The notes: a model not told the origin generated them from the sequence alone. DNA of 61,318 bases from Bacillus sp. UNC438CL73TsuS30 (GCF_000482325.1 NZ_KI535298.1:1-61318); one strand, 5' to 3'. Shown: positions 43,175 through 52,685, counted from the first letter of the stretch. Program-made: numbers and translations.

Positions 43175-44338
43175 TTATTGGTTAACTGCCTTTGAATTTA
43201 TTTCAATTTCCTTGGATTTAAAGGACCATTTCATCATCGGTGGAGTGACAACTGTTGTTACAATAACAACAACAATAATTGTAGCAAATAAATCCTGAGT
43301 AATTAAATTGGATGCTAGGCCCATTGATGCAACTATTAATGCAACTTCACCACGCGAAACCATTGCTGAACCAATTCCCATTGCGCTATTCCAACCAAAT
43401 CCAGAAAGTTTGGCACCTGCACCTGCACCTACAAATTTCGTTAAAATCGCTAAGAAGCTAAGCAAAATAATAAGACCTAAATGATCAAGAATGCCAGTAA
43501 ACTTAGCCGAAATGCCAATGTAGGCAAAGAATACTGGAACAAAAATCGAATAGCTTAGTGTTTCAACTTTTTCAAAAACTTCCTGTTTGAATTTTGTTAA
43601 GCCGATAGCGATACCAGCGATGTATGCTCCAATAATATTAGCAACTCCAGTATATTCAGCCGCAAATGCATATACAAAACAAATAATTAATGCAGATGAA
43701 ATAACAGCCTCGCTTACAGGTAATTTTGTAAATTTATTCATTGCCCATGGAACAACTTTCCAAGCAACTAAGATAGATACCACAAAAAACAATACTTTCT
43801 TTATTACCAATGTCGTTAAAGATACTTCCCCACCTCCAGCAAAGGACATTAATATTGCCAAAATTAACATTACAACAACGTCATCCAAGACGGCGGCGCC
43901 CAATATTACACTTCCTTCAGATGTCTTTAATTGATTCATTTCTTTAAGAGTTTGAACGGAGATACTTACACTTGTAGCAGAAAGCATAACACCCAAAAAC
44001 CAGGATTGCATGTTCGATAAATCCAGCATGATTCCTGTAAAATACCCCAAAAATAATGGAACAATAATTCCGCCGAAACCAACAAATGCCGATGATTTTC
44101 CAGATCGTTTAAATTCATCAAGATCAGTTTCTAGGCCAGCAATGAACATAAGTAAAATAACACCAATTGTACTAAATGTTGATAAAGTATCTGATGCACT
44201 GATTAATCCAAAAACAGATGGTCCTAATAAGACCCCTACAATAATTTCTCCCAGCACGGAAGGTTGACCTAGTTTCGCACTCAAACCTCCTGCAAGTTTT
44301 GCTGCAATGATAATAAGTGCTAAGTGAAGAATGAACAT
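43175..44338 (-). CDS. CPA2-family cation/proton antiporter (NapA/KefB-like)
   Basis: 387 residues from the ATG at 44338 (AAAGGTGG upstream). About 12 helices. Marks: GGLSAKLGQPSVLGEIIVGVL, LFIAGLETDLDEF-like MFIAGLETDLDEFKRSG, SVQTLKEMNQLKTSEGSVIL, AAVLDDVVVMLILAIL (ion-binding Asp pair) and GSAMVSRGEVALIVASMGL. Exchanges Na+ or K+ for H+. No regulatory TrkA domain is fused. The promoter and a two-hairpin leader upstream suggest RNA-level control. Confidence 0.87.
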   Translation of the reverse strand: MFILHLALIIIAAKLAGGLSAKLGQPSVLGEIIVGVLLGPSVFGLISASDTLSTFSTIGVILLMFIAGLETDLDEFKRSGKSSAFVGFGGIIVPLFLGYFTGIMLDLSNMQSWFLGVMLSATSVSISVQTLKEMNQLKTSEGSVILGAAVLDDVVVMLILAILMSFAGGGEVSLTTLVIKKVLFFVVSILVAWKVVPWAMNKFTKLPVSEAVISSALIICFVYAFAAEYTGVANIIGAYIAGIAIGLTKFKQEVFEKVETLSYSIFVPVFFAYIGISAKFTGILDHLGLIILLSFLAILTKFVGAGAGAKLSGFGWNSAMGIGSAMVSRGEVALIVASMGLASNLITQDLFATIIVVVIVTTVVTPPMMKWSFKSKEIEINSKAVNQ

Positions 44339-44391
44339 TTTATTCCACCTTTCAAATATAAAAAATTCTCCCATTGAAGAGCAAATACAAA

Positions 44392-44421
44392 AAGAGCCTG
44401 TTATTCCATAAACAGGCTCTT
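44392..44421 (-). terminator. Antiporter leader: downstream terminator hairpin
   Basis: AAGAGCCTGTT / AACAGGCTCTT, 11 bp, then CTTTTTG on the reverse strand, inside the 5' leader of the antiporter gene. Confidence 0.85.
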
Positions 44422-44431
44422 AAAAACATAC

Positions 44432-44482
44432 AAAAAAGCCCGTCAACCAAAGGGCATAAATACCCCTTGGTGACAGGCTCCT
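44432..44482 (-). promoter_or_regulatory. Antiporter leader: upstream hairpin, candidate cation-responsive RNA
   Basis: Reverse-strand AGCCTGTCA, CCAAGGGG loop arm and CCCTTTGG, TGACGGGCT build a long bulged hairpin followed by TTTTTT. Its 5' arm GAGCCTGT is identical to the 5' arm of the next hairpin, so it can pair alternatively with ACAGGCTC of that terminator, a switch-like arrangement. Confidence 0.6.
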
Positions 44483-44509
44483 CCATACGTACAATATATA
44501 ATTATTAAT

Positions 44510-44538
44510 ATATTAACAGATTTTATAGTATTTTTCAA
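44510..44538 (-). promoter_or_regulatory. Candidate sigma-A promoter of the antiporter transcript
   Basis: Reverse-strand TTGAAA (44538-44533), 17-nt spacer, TAATAT (44515-44510). It predicts an about 165-nt leader containing both hairpins. Confidence 0.6.
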
Positions 44539-44548
44539 TACCGACTTT

Positions 44549-47500
44549 CTAATCCCATTTCCTTATTTTGGTGATTATTTTTTCCTTCAGCACCATTAAA
44601 AAGGTTGTTTCACCCTTTTGGATTTTTTGCTTGTTCCATTCATTGGTGCTGGCAACGGTAATGAGGATAAGTCCTGCAACCAGCAGATATCCCCACCAAG
44701 GCATATTTCCCCAATAGGGTCTTGTTTGTAAAAAAACATTTAAAAGCAACACGCCAGAGCCAATAAAGAAGTACGATTTAATTTGCAAGAACATTCCTGC
44801 TAACACCGAAAGCAGGGATAATGACCCTAAAATAATCGCATCGTAAATGGTTGAACTAGCCAGCCCATCTTGGATTAAAAGAATTGCAACCACACATAGG
44901 ACGGCCCATTCAAGCGGTTTTGTCAGGCTTGTATAATGATCTTTTAATTTGATGCGTATCAATATCACCACGACCACCAGCGGCAATACCATTGCCTCCC
45001 GGTCCCATAATGCCGGAATATTCAAATCTGTTACAACCGAGTAGTAAGGCTGCAATAAATATAGGCTCCCTAACATCACAATCAAAACGGAATAATTTTT
45101 TGGAACCCTTTTACGCTGCATCCAAATGGAAGCAGAGATAAGCAATCCCGGAAGCGCCTCTGTCCAGACAGATTGTTCAGTAAAATAATACATAAACGAA
45201 AAAAATAAAAGTGAAATAACTGTGTATCCATCCAGCTTTAATTCATGCGGTTTATTTCCAAGCTCAATTAATTGTTTATAGATCAATTGACCAACCAAAA
45301 CCAATAAAATGCCTATTCCTCCAGAAAGGAGCATCTTTTCAACCGAAACCAAATTGTCCAAAAAGGAAACTTCAACGGTTGCAATAAAAGCAATAAATAG
45401 TGGAAATATAACAAATTGATCCCATTTGATCTTGTGTAAAAAAACCAAGACACCAATTGTATAGAAACAAGTTGTTAAATATGGACCCCAATCGAACGGA
45501 TAAGCATTCAAGGTACAGCAAAGCCCAAATAAAGAGAAAGGTACGAGATAAAATATAGTTCGTTTTTTGTATGCAGGGTCAGTGGCCATCCAAAATAAAC
45601 CGAGCACGATACTTGTAGTTGGAAATTCGTAGTACCGTTTTAACGTATCAAATAGATGGTCCATACCAAGGGAAATCACACAAAAAACACTGGTAAAACA
45701 GCCATAGAGAAAAAGCTTGATCTTCCACTCATCCCCTGCTTGCCTGGCGCTAATGGCATAGACAATAATCGCAATGACAAAGCTTACCCAAGCCGTATCG
45801 TGATCAACCAACCACATATACCCGAGTACTGCCGGGAAGAGGATATGGCCAATCCACCCAAAAGCAGATGATAGATCTTGATCTTTATTTCGCCAAAGGT
45901 AACTAATGACAAGCAATACAACAGCACTCGTACTCGCAATCAATGTATTCATCATTTGATTAAATTCAATTTTCATGGACAGGGCATGGACACAAGTTAA
46001 ATAGGCCAATAATGTTGCCATTCCAATTAAATACGGTACCCATTTCGTCCCGATTCTTTTGTATAAATACGAATACATCCCTACCCCAATCAGGAGGACA
46101 AGCGGTTGTACCCATAGTTCGTTAACCGAACCTATATAAGATTGACCAATGGCCAATGTATAAAAAATTTGGGATAAGAATAACGAGGTTTGTTCCAACC
46201 TCTTTTCTTTTACCTGTTTCCAGCCGAAACTTGACAGTAAGACAAGAATTGCCCCTATGGCAAAATTAACTGTGTTCCCATAATCATTTTCATATAAAAC
46301 TGAATGAGCATTTATTTCACTGCCAAAGGCTATAATTGAAAGCCCAAAAGTACTTGGTAACATCCATTCTGCTGGTTTTTTATAATGTAACCTTTTCTCG
46401 GATTTTAACAGTAAATAGGTACTAGGGACGAGCAATAAAAGCATTACCCCTAACTCCCACCATTTTTGGAATACGAATGCTGCCAGAATAGCGATTCCCA
46501 TCACAACTAACCCAACATCCCTTGAGCTAATTCTTACAATTTCCAAGTATGCTCCTAAATGTAAAATCCCAAATAGAATAAACAAAAGGAAACCTGTAAA
46601 AAACAGTGTCAATGAAAAATGGAAATCAATTACCAAACTTATGAAGGAGAGTGATTCCATGATTGCGACCGTCAAGAAGACTGAACTAAAATACGGGAAT
46701 ATTGCTCTAGGAGTGTGATGGGATAAATACGTAAAATTAGCAGCAATAATGAGATATGCAATCAAAAGTACGAGTGATGGCTCACCCGAACGCAGCAGAA
46801 TCCCTTCAAAACTGATATAAATAAAGGCTAAACCCGAAACGACTGCACTCGTAACCTGGAAAACCTTATCCAGTGAAAATTCTTCTTTTATAGCTTTAGG
46901 AACAAACATAAACCCAAAAGCTGCTAAAGCATAAAGGATTGGCCCAACAGATTCAAGCACAGAATGTTCGATTACCTGATAAAATCCATATACAATCATG
47001 GCACTGAAGATAAAATGATATTCCTTCCTGCCACTGACATAGATCATCGATAAGTAGATGACCGCTGTCAGAAAGAGATTGAAACCATACAAGATTTGAT
47101 TATCATAGATAAACAGCATTAAGAGTGTACATATGACCAGATTCGCTTGGATATAAGGAACAAACTCACTAGTAAATAACCTTAGGTCTTTTCTGTTCTT
47201 TACCAAATGATAAATAAAAATTAGAATAGCATTGAAGCCCATCAAGCCTAAATAAAATAAATCAATTTCAAGCTTCAGGCTTGCTAGTAAAAATGCAAAC
47301 CCAGTAGTCAGCGAAATATAGGTAAACCAAACAAACAATCTTGAATCTAGTTTTTTTGCAAAGTATATATAGTCAATGATGGGGATGAAACTTCCCAGCA
47401 CTCCGAGAATATATCGTCCATCACCTGTTATGGATAAATACGGCCCTAAAAGACCGAACCAACCAAGGGATAAAATGAAAATGGGCAAAAATAAACTTCC

Positions 47501-47959
47501 CAGTATGATGAAGGCAAAAGCGGTTTTGTTTATATGCAAAATCTTTTCGGATAATCCTGAAATTCCGAAAAATAACAATGCCACAATTCCGATTGATCCA
47601 CTTTTCATCAAGCTGGACATGGATTCCCAATTGCTTGTCGCAACAAATAATCCACCGATTAACAAAAAGATCACGCCAATATTAAGCAGCCATGTTATAT
47701 TTCTTTCTCTGATTTCCTCTTGTGATAATACCTTTTTTAATTTTTGAGGCTTTTTAGGAACAGATTTTTGAACGGATATTTTCTTCTCTGGTTCTTTTAA
47801 TTGTTCTTCAGCTTCATTTTTGATTAAATCAAGGTGAAATGTATGATGAGCTTTCGCAACCGTAGCAACAATTGCTTCAGATAAGTACCCCTTTTCTTTT
47901 AATATATATAATTCCTGCCTGAAAATTTTTCTTCTCTCTTCCCTTAAATTTGTCTCCAT
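44549..47959 (-). CDS. Very large polytopic membrane protein (SCO7613-like)
   Basis: 1136 residues from the ATG at 47959 (GGGGAGATAGA upstream). A charged soluble N-terminus (about 1-95; includes RQELYILKEKGYLSEAIVATV and a Lys/Pro/Glu linker) precedes some 30 or more hydrophobic helices with short loops. NITWLLNIGVIFLLIGGLFV starts the membrane part. Similar giant proteins in Bacillus and Streptomyces (SCO7613-like) have unknown function. No catalytic motif seen. Single gene. Confidence 0.78.
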   Translation of the reverse strand: METNLREERRKIFRQELYILKEKGYLSEAIVATVAKAHHTFHLDLIKNEAEEQLKEPEKKISVQKSVPKKPQKLKKVLSQEEIRERNITWLLNIGVIFLLIGGLFVATSNWESMSSLMKSGSIGIVALLFFGISGLSEKILHINKTAFAFIILGSLFLPIFILSLGWFGLLGPYLSITGDGRYILGVLGSFIPIIDYIYFAKKLDSRLFVWFTYISLTTGFAFLLASLKLEIDLFYLGLMGFNAILIFIYHLVKNRKDLRLFTSEFVPYIQANLVICTLLMLFIYDNQILYGFNLFLTAVIYLSMIYVSGRKEYHFIFSAMIVYGFYQVIEHSVLESVGPILYALAAFGFMFVPKAIKEEFSLDKVFQVTSAVVSGLAFIYISFEGILLRSGEPSLVLLIAYLIIAANFTYLSHHTPRAIFPYFSSVFLTVAIMESLSFISLVIDFHFSLTLFFTGFLLFILFGILHLGAYLEIVRISSRDVGLVVMGIAILAAFVFQKWWELGVMLLLLVPSTYLLLKSEKRLHYKKPAEWMLPSTFGLSIIAFGSEINAHSVLYENDYGNTVNFAIGAILVLLSSFGWKQVKEKRLEQTSLFLSQIFYTLAIGQSYIGSVNELWVQPLVLLIGVGMYSYLYKRIGTKWVPYLIGMATLLAYLTCVHALSMKIEFNQMMNTLIASTSAVVLLVISYLWRNKDQDLSSAFGWIGHILFPAVLGYMWLVDHDTAWVSFVIAIIVYAISARQAGDEWKIKLFLYGCFTSVFCVISLGMDHLFDTLKRYYEFPTTSIVLGLFWMATDPAYKKRTIFYLVPFSLFGLCCTLNAYPFDWGPYLTTCFYTIGVLVFLHKIKWDQFVIFPLFIAFIATVEVSFLDNLVSVEKMLLSGGIGILLVLVGQLIYKQLIELGNKPHELKLDGYTVISLLFFSFMYYFTEQSVWTEALPGLLISASIWMQRKRVPKNYSVLIVMLGSLYLLQPYYSVVTDLNIPALWDREAMVLPLVVVVILIRIKLKDHYTSLTKPLEWAVLCVVAILLIQDGLASSTIYDAIILGSLSLLSVLAGMFLQIKSYFFIGSGVLLLNVFLQTRPYWGNMPWWGYLLVAGLILITVASTNEWNKQKIQKGETTFLMVLKEKIITKIRKWD

Positions 47960-48092
47960 TCTATCTCCCCTCAAATCATTATCTTTATATTTTTACCACA
48001 TTTTCCCTCTATAGTGTAATTTTACACTATAGTTTATTTTTTTCAACAATTTCATAAAATTTCCCTTTTTTAAGGATCGGAAGTTCGTCCAA

Positions 48093-48120
48093 ACAAAAGG
48101 ACTGGCAGTTACATACAATA
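48093..48120 (+). promoter_or_regulatory. Candidate sigma-K (or sigma-E) promoter of the YjcZ-type gene
   Basis: AC at 48093-48094, a 17-nt spacer, and CATACAATA (48112-48120), which fits the sigma-K -10 pattern CATANNNTA; the -10 also fits sigma-E. Confidence 0.5.
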
Positions 48121-48150
48121 AAGTAAGTGAATAAAGGGGGTGTAAAATTA

Positions 48151-48249
48151 ATGAGCTACGGTGGAAATAACAGTTTCGCATTAATTGTAGTGTTGTTCAT
48201 TCTTTTAATCATTGTAGGCACTGCTTTCATGGGAGGAGGTTACTACTAA
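48151..48249 (+). CDS. YjcZ-family small sporulation membrane protein
   Basis: 32 residues: MSYGGNNSFALIVVLFILLI, then IVGTAFMGGGYY. This is the typical YjcZ/SscA-like pattern: Gly/Tyr N-terminus, one hydrophobic helix and a GGGYY end. Start behind AAAGGGGGTG. Family members are tiny proteins linked to spore coat assembly or germination. The candidate mother-cell promoter upstream agrees. Confidence 0.85.
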   Translation: MSYGGNNSFALIVVLFILLIIVGTAFMGGGYY

Positions 48250-48280
48250 ACCTCAGTATCAAACCTCTTTGTAGAACAAA

Positions 48281-48312
48281 ACAAGCTGTGCAATTAGCAC
48301 AGCTTGTTTTTT
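48281..48312. terminator. Bidirectional terminator (YjcZ-type gene / HD gene)
   Basis: ACAAGCTGTGC / GCACAGCTTGT with a 5-nt loop and T-run. The HD gene's stop codon lies inside the stem. Confidence 0.87.
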
Positions 48313-48833
48313 GTTTCAATTTCCTTTAGTTCTTGATTGATCCACTCATCCAAACGAGTGATACTTTGTTTAGCCCGTTCATACTCAATTTTTCGGTAGT
48401 GATGCATTCCGCCGGTTTCCTCGTCTTTTTCGTCTGCCCATTTGACAATTTGCTGTAAAGGGGTACGGACAATATCGTTCGATGGCAAAAAGGAATCTGT
48501 ATGAAAAAGAATTGCTAGAGCAATCGTTTTGGCCTTTATTGGATTCTCTCCTAAGCGAATTAACAGTTTGTGAGCACGTTCAGCCCCTTTAATGGGGTGG
48601 ATATCATTTTGCTTGTACAATTCATAATCCCACTTCCCGTTTTTATACCATGTATAATGCCCCATGTCATGAAGGAGACCAGCCTTTGCGGCAATATCGA
48701 CATCGACTTTATGCTCTTTCGCTAACTTAACCGCATGATAGGCAACGGCAATGGCATGGGCGAGGCCTGAGCGGTTTAAATATTTTTGGGCAATATGATG
48801 TTCAAATATATTTAATAACGTTACATCTCTCAT
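48294..48833 (-). CDS. HD-domain hydrolase
   Basis: 179 residues from the ATG at 48833 (GGGGGAAAACC upstream). HD-superfamily metal motifs: GLAHAIAVAYHAV (His), GLLHDMGHYTWY (HD), then LAILFHTD. Probably a phosphohydrolase acting on nucleotides or related phosphates; the substrate is unknown. Single gene. Confidence 0.83.
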   Translation of the reverse strand: MRDVTLLNIFEHHIAQKYLNRSGLAHAIAVAYHAVKLAKEHKVDVDIAAKAGLLHDMGHYTWYKNGKWDYELYKQNDIHPIKGAERAHKLLIRLGENPIKAKTIALAILFHTDSFLPSNDIVRTPLQQIVKWADEKDEETGGMHHYRKIEYERAKQSITRLDEWINQELKEIETKNKLC

Positions 48834-48952
48834 ATGGTTTTCCCCCATCCATTGTGGATTTTTTATCATACATTATATGACAAACTTGTCTTTATTGCTA
48901 TTTTTTCATGCAAAAAAGGGAATTCAAATTGATGAATTCCCTTTTTCAGATA

Positions 48953-49862
48953 TTATCGTTTAGATTTTCGGTACCCAGCTTGCTCTGCATCTTGTTCTGA
49001 GCAAAACCAGACAATATTGTCCTTTACTGTATCATAATAGGATCCATCAGGAACATGATAAATATGAGAGTTGGCATTTCCTTTTATTTTCCCTTTACAA
49101 TTCAGGTTTGTTTCTTTGTCATCACTTGGATTATTTTGATAATAATTGCTGCCTGAATTTGTTGATTTTGAATCTGTAGATTTTGTAGATGGTCGACCTA
49201 AAGATCCTTTCACCACTTCTTCATGGTACCCATCTTCTTCAGCATAATTTTCAATTGACCAAATGCCAATCCCCTTTTTCTGTGCCACTTTGAATCGCAT
49301 AGAATTGATCGACATATTTTGTATTCGGAGCATAAATATAGGCAACCCGCGCCAAACCCTTTTCTAAGAGCATTTCATTAAACATTTTTCCGTCGACATA
49401 TATATAGGCGAGTAGACGCCCATATTTATCACGCCCATCCCCAATACCGGTTTCGATTTGTACCTTCTTTCCAACAGGGAGGATTTTTTGGGTATAAGCG
49501 GATGCTTCCGGTCCAAACGGCTGAACACCTAGACGAGGATGATGTGTTTCAGGTGTATCCACACAAAGCATTCTCACCTTTTCCTCTCGGCCCTTTAATT
49601 TAATCACAACCGTATCCCCATCGACATTTTTAACAATGGTTGCCGGTATCAACTTTTTATCAGCTTTCAGGCTACTATCAATTAATTGATTTTCACTTTC
49701 ATCATCATTGGCAACTGAAGCATTCTGTTGTGGGTGATTTGTATTTGTGTTTGTGTTTGTGTTTGTGTTTGTGTTTGTGTTTGTATTATCGCTCGTTGAA
49801 CAGCCTGAAAACATCATTGTAAAAAAGAAAACAAGCGATAATATGCCGAATCTTTTTCTCAT
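48953..49862 (-). pseudogene. Thermonuclease (SNase) lipoprotein, split by a frameshift (YncB-like)
   Basis: Two overlapping frames form one protein. Frame A (49862 to 49251) has a lipobox FSGC, an (Asn-Thr) repeat, then the SNase domain: IVKNVDGDTVVIKLKGREEK, RMLCVDTPETHH, PFGPEASAYT, DKYGRLLAYIYVDGK. Frame B (to 48953) continues with KKGIGIWSIENYAEEDGYHE and a C-terminal CKGKIKGNANSHIYHV domain. The shift lies at the run CCCCTTTTT (49271-49279); removing one base restores KGIGIW. Either a homopolymer sequencing error or a real inactivation. Confidence 0.82.
49741..49787. repeat. Hexanucleotide microsatellite inside the nuclease gene
   Basis: About seven to eight copies of GTGTTT (GTATTT at the ends) encode alternating Thr-Asn just after the lipobox. 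Length changes of 6 bp keep the frame and would only change linker length. Confidence 0.9.
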
Positions 49863-49927
49863 TTTTATTCTCTCCTTTAACTTCAAAAAAAGAGAGAAGA
49901 ACCAAATGTTCTTCTCCCATTACCTAG

Positions 49928-51889
49928 TTAAGGCGTTTCGGTTCCTGTTGCTTTAACGGTTCCTTTTGGCCCTAAATATTCATAATCGTCCGGATTAATT
50001 GGTGTATATCCTGCAGGTTTATAGAATCTTAACAGGTCCTTATAAACCACTTCGTCAGACATTTGAAGTTCTGTTTTTACTTTTTCATCAATGGCCTTAC
50101 ATGAGCTGTTATCCGGCAGTAATTCTTCTGTATTGGTTGAATAACACTTATCACTTACTTGTATCACTTTAGGAGAAACATAATCACCATTTCTGAATAA
50201 TGCCCAGTTGCGGTGGTCCTTTGATAATAAATCAGAACCAAACTCCATGTAATCCTTCGTATCCACACCTAGTAAATGAAGAAGTGTTGGGCGTACGTCG
50301 ACTTCACCACCGTATTGGTGCTGAACCCCGCCTTTCACACCAGGTACATGGATATATAATGGAACCTCTTGTAGTTTTGCGTTCAATGCAGGTGTTATCT
50401 TATCAACACCAAGAACCTTTGCCATTGCCTCATTATGGTTTTCAGAAATACCATAGTGATCCCCATATAGGACAATAACCGTTTTATCATAAAGTCCATC
50501 TTTCTTTAAGTCATTAAAGAATTGTTCCAATGCTTGGTCCATATAATGGGCAGATTGGAAATATTGGTTTACCACTGTATCACCGTAATCTCCAGCAGGG
50601 AAATCGGTATCCTGCGAATCCATTTCAAACGGGAAGTGGTTGGACAACGAAATAAACTTTGTATAAAAAGGCTGTTTTAAGCCTTCAAGCATTGGCATGG
50701 ATTCCTTAAAGAACGGTTTATCCTTCATCCCATAGTTTTTGGTATTTTCATCTGACATATCATAATATTCTGCATCGAAGAATTGATCATAGCCTAATGC
50801 TTTATACATCACATTTCGATTCCAGAATGTCTTATAGTTACCATGGAACACAGCTGAATTATAGCCAAGCCCCTTTAAAATGGCCGGGCTTGCTTGATAG
50901 GTATTTTGTGCCTTATTCACAAAAACCGCACCCTGTGACATTGGATATAATGAGTTTTCCATTAAGAATTCAGCATCGGAAGTTTTACCCTGTCCAGTTT
51001 GATGGTAGAAATTATCAAAATAGAATGTCTTGCCATCATGTGCTAATGAATTTAAAAATGGTGTAACCTCTTGACCATTTGGCATTTTATAATCAATCAT
51101 AAAGTTCTGGAATGATTCAAGCGAGACGTAAATCACATTCATTCCTTTTGCCTTGCCAAAATACTTTGGATTTGGTTTTGCATAGTTCGCTTTCCGATAG
51201 TTTTCAACATCGGTAATATCACTGCTGTCAGCAAGTGCACGCTGACTGGATGATTTAATATTTTGAATCATGTCATAAATTGTAAAGTTATACGCCCCAA
51301 GATATTTAACTAAATAGTTTCTGTCAAAAGAACGTGATAATAATTGCGGGCGATCCTTTTCTGCCAAACCAAGATTAAAAAGGAAAACAGTGATTGAAAA
51401 TAAAAGAACGATCTTGAATGATTTCCTAGTTTGAACCGTAACCTTTTTAAATACTGTTAAGGCAAGAATAATTAGAATAATAAAGTCTGAAAAATAAAAA
51501 ATATCTAATGGTGACATTAAAGAAACCGCGCTATCACCAAGCTGTCCTGCATTCGTCTTTGTTTGCATAAGAACAGGAATGGTGATGAAATCATTAAAAA
51601 ATCGGTAATATGCAATATTTGCATACAATAGGAACGACAATAAGAAATTGATGATAATCATCACAAGCTTAACATGCTTTTTAAAAAGCAAAGCGATACC
51701 GAAAAATAGTAATGCCGAGCTTAATGGATTAATGAACAATAAGAATTTCTGTAGGTTATTATCAATTCCTAATTTAAATTCAAGTTGGTAGGCTACATAT
51801 GTTTTAATCCAAAACAATACTACAGCAATTGCAAAAAAAGTAATATGGTTATTATTTTTTAGTGTTTTGGGAAGATTAATCTTTTTCAT
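49928..51889 (-). CDS. ltaS: Lipoteichoic acid synthase (LtaS family)
   Basis: 653 residues. Five N-terminal transmembrane helices (about 13-172), a linker with a signal-peptidase-like site ALA-DS (A218-A220), and an extracellular sulfatase-fold domain: VIYVSLESF, catalytic T303 in HQTGQGKTSDAEF, VFHGNYKTFWNR and VLYGDHYGISENH. Polymerises glycerol phosphate from phosphatidylglycerol onto the LTA anchor. B. subtilis has four paralogues (LtaS, YfnI, YqgS, YvgJ); which one this equals is not certain. Confidence 0.93.
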   Translation of the reverse strand: MKKINLPKTLKNNNHITFFAIAVVLFWIKTYVAYQLEFKLGIDNNLQKFLLFINPLSSALLFFGIALLFKKHVKLVMIIINFLLSFLLYANIAYYRFFNDFITIPVLMQTKTNAGQLGDSAVSLMSPLDIFYFSDFIILIILALTVFKKVTVQTRKSFKIVLLFSITVFLFNLGLAEKDRPQLLSRSFDRNYLVKYLGAYNFTIYDMIQNIKSSSQRALADSSDITDVENYRKANYAKPNPKYFGKAKGMNVIYVSLESFQNFMIDYKMPNGQEVTPFLNSLAHDGKTFYFDNFYHQTGQGKTSDAEFLMENSLYPMSQGAVFVNKAQNTYQASPAILKGLGYNSAVFHGNYKTFWNRNVMYKALGYDQFFDAEYYDMSDENTKNYGMKDKPFFKESMPMLEGLKQPFYTKFISLSNHFPFEMDSQDTDFPAGDYGDTVVNQYFQSAHYMDQALEQFFNDLKKDGLYDKTVIVLYGDHYGISENHNEAMAKVLGVDKITPALNAKLQEVPLYIHVPGVKGGVQHQYGGEVDVRPTLLHLLGVDTKDYMEFGSDLLSKDHRNWALFRNGDYVSPKVIQVSDKCYSTNTEELLPDNSSCKAIDEKVKTELQMSDEVVYKDLLRFYKPAGYTPINPDDYEYLGPKGTVKATGTETP

Positions 51890-51942
51890 CTAAATTCTCC
51901 TCTCACTTACCAATAAAAAACTTCGGTAAACGAACCTCAATT

Positions 51943-51951
51943 ACTATAACA
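51943..51951 (-). promoter_or_regulatory. Extended -10 promoter of ltaS
   Basis: Reverse-strand TGTTATAGT, an extended -10 box about 55 nt before the ltaS ATG; no good -35. The remaining gap (51952-52353) is AT-rich and I see no gene in it. Confidence 0.4.
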
Positions 51952-52353
51952 CATTTTCTTTAAAAATAAAAACATAAATAATCCCAGTTTACGCATCCTT
52001 TTGGACAAAATTTTTCGTCAATTTTCTTACTTTTTCGTTAAAATTTTATTACTAATATTAGGGTTCATTTCGTAATTAGTCATGAATTTCACTTTTTTAT
52101 TCTTATGCCAATGACTAGTGGGACATGACTATTTTTCCGGACTCAATTATATAAGACGAACAAAAACCACTTTAGTTTCACTGTTGATTTAATTTTTTAG
52201 CGATGAGTTTATTTTTAGCTATCTTAATCGTGAATGTAGTTAGATGCAATAAGTATTTGGTCTTATCTTTAAAATAATGACCTATGGCTTGAATAGTGGA
52301 ATGCGGTTATGAAAAGGATAAATTTAAATAGAAAGAAAGAGGAGATAAAAGAT

Positions 52354-52557
52354 ATGCCGAGAATAAGACCGGAGTTTACAAAAAGCCCTTATTTCGTAGA
52401 TGAGCCTGGGAATTGGCACTTAATGCCTGGCGCACCAGTGGAGCTGCAGGAAGAATTTGAACAGTATATGGCATCGCTAAGAGACACAGATGAGGATGGG
52501 GCATTTAACGGAATTCATATATCCTATCCCTATAATCGTGGTAGGGATCAATACTGA
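52354..52557 (+). CDS. Small hypothetical protein, 67 aa
   Basis: Start at the ATG at 52354 behind AGAGGAGAT; the longer frame to 52309 has no ribosome site. Reads MPRIRPEFTKSPYFVDEPGN, then WHLMPGAPVELQEEFEQYMA, soluble and acidic with no membrane segment. Conserved-looking but not recognised. It lies next to spore gene sspH, so a sporulation role is possible. Confidence 0.7.
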   Translation: MPRIRPEFTKSPYFVDEPGNWHLMPGAPVELQEEFEQYMASLRDTDEDGAFNGIHISYPYNRGRDQY

Positions 52558-52685
52558 TCCTTCCTTTTTTTCTAAGTTAAACGAATTTCTTCTATATATA
52601 ATAGAGAGCGTTTACATTCATCATTGAATAAAAGGACATGTACTAACCAAAAATAAAATGAAAAACTGTTTTAGGAGTGAAGGAA

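Noticed and set aside
49747..49956. Forward ORF rich in FVFVFV
   Set aside because: It is the antisense of the GTGTTT microsatellite; no ribosome site.
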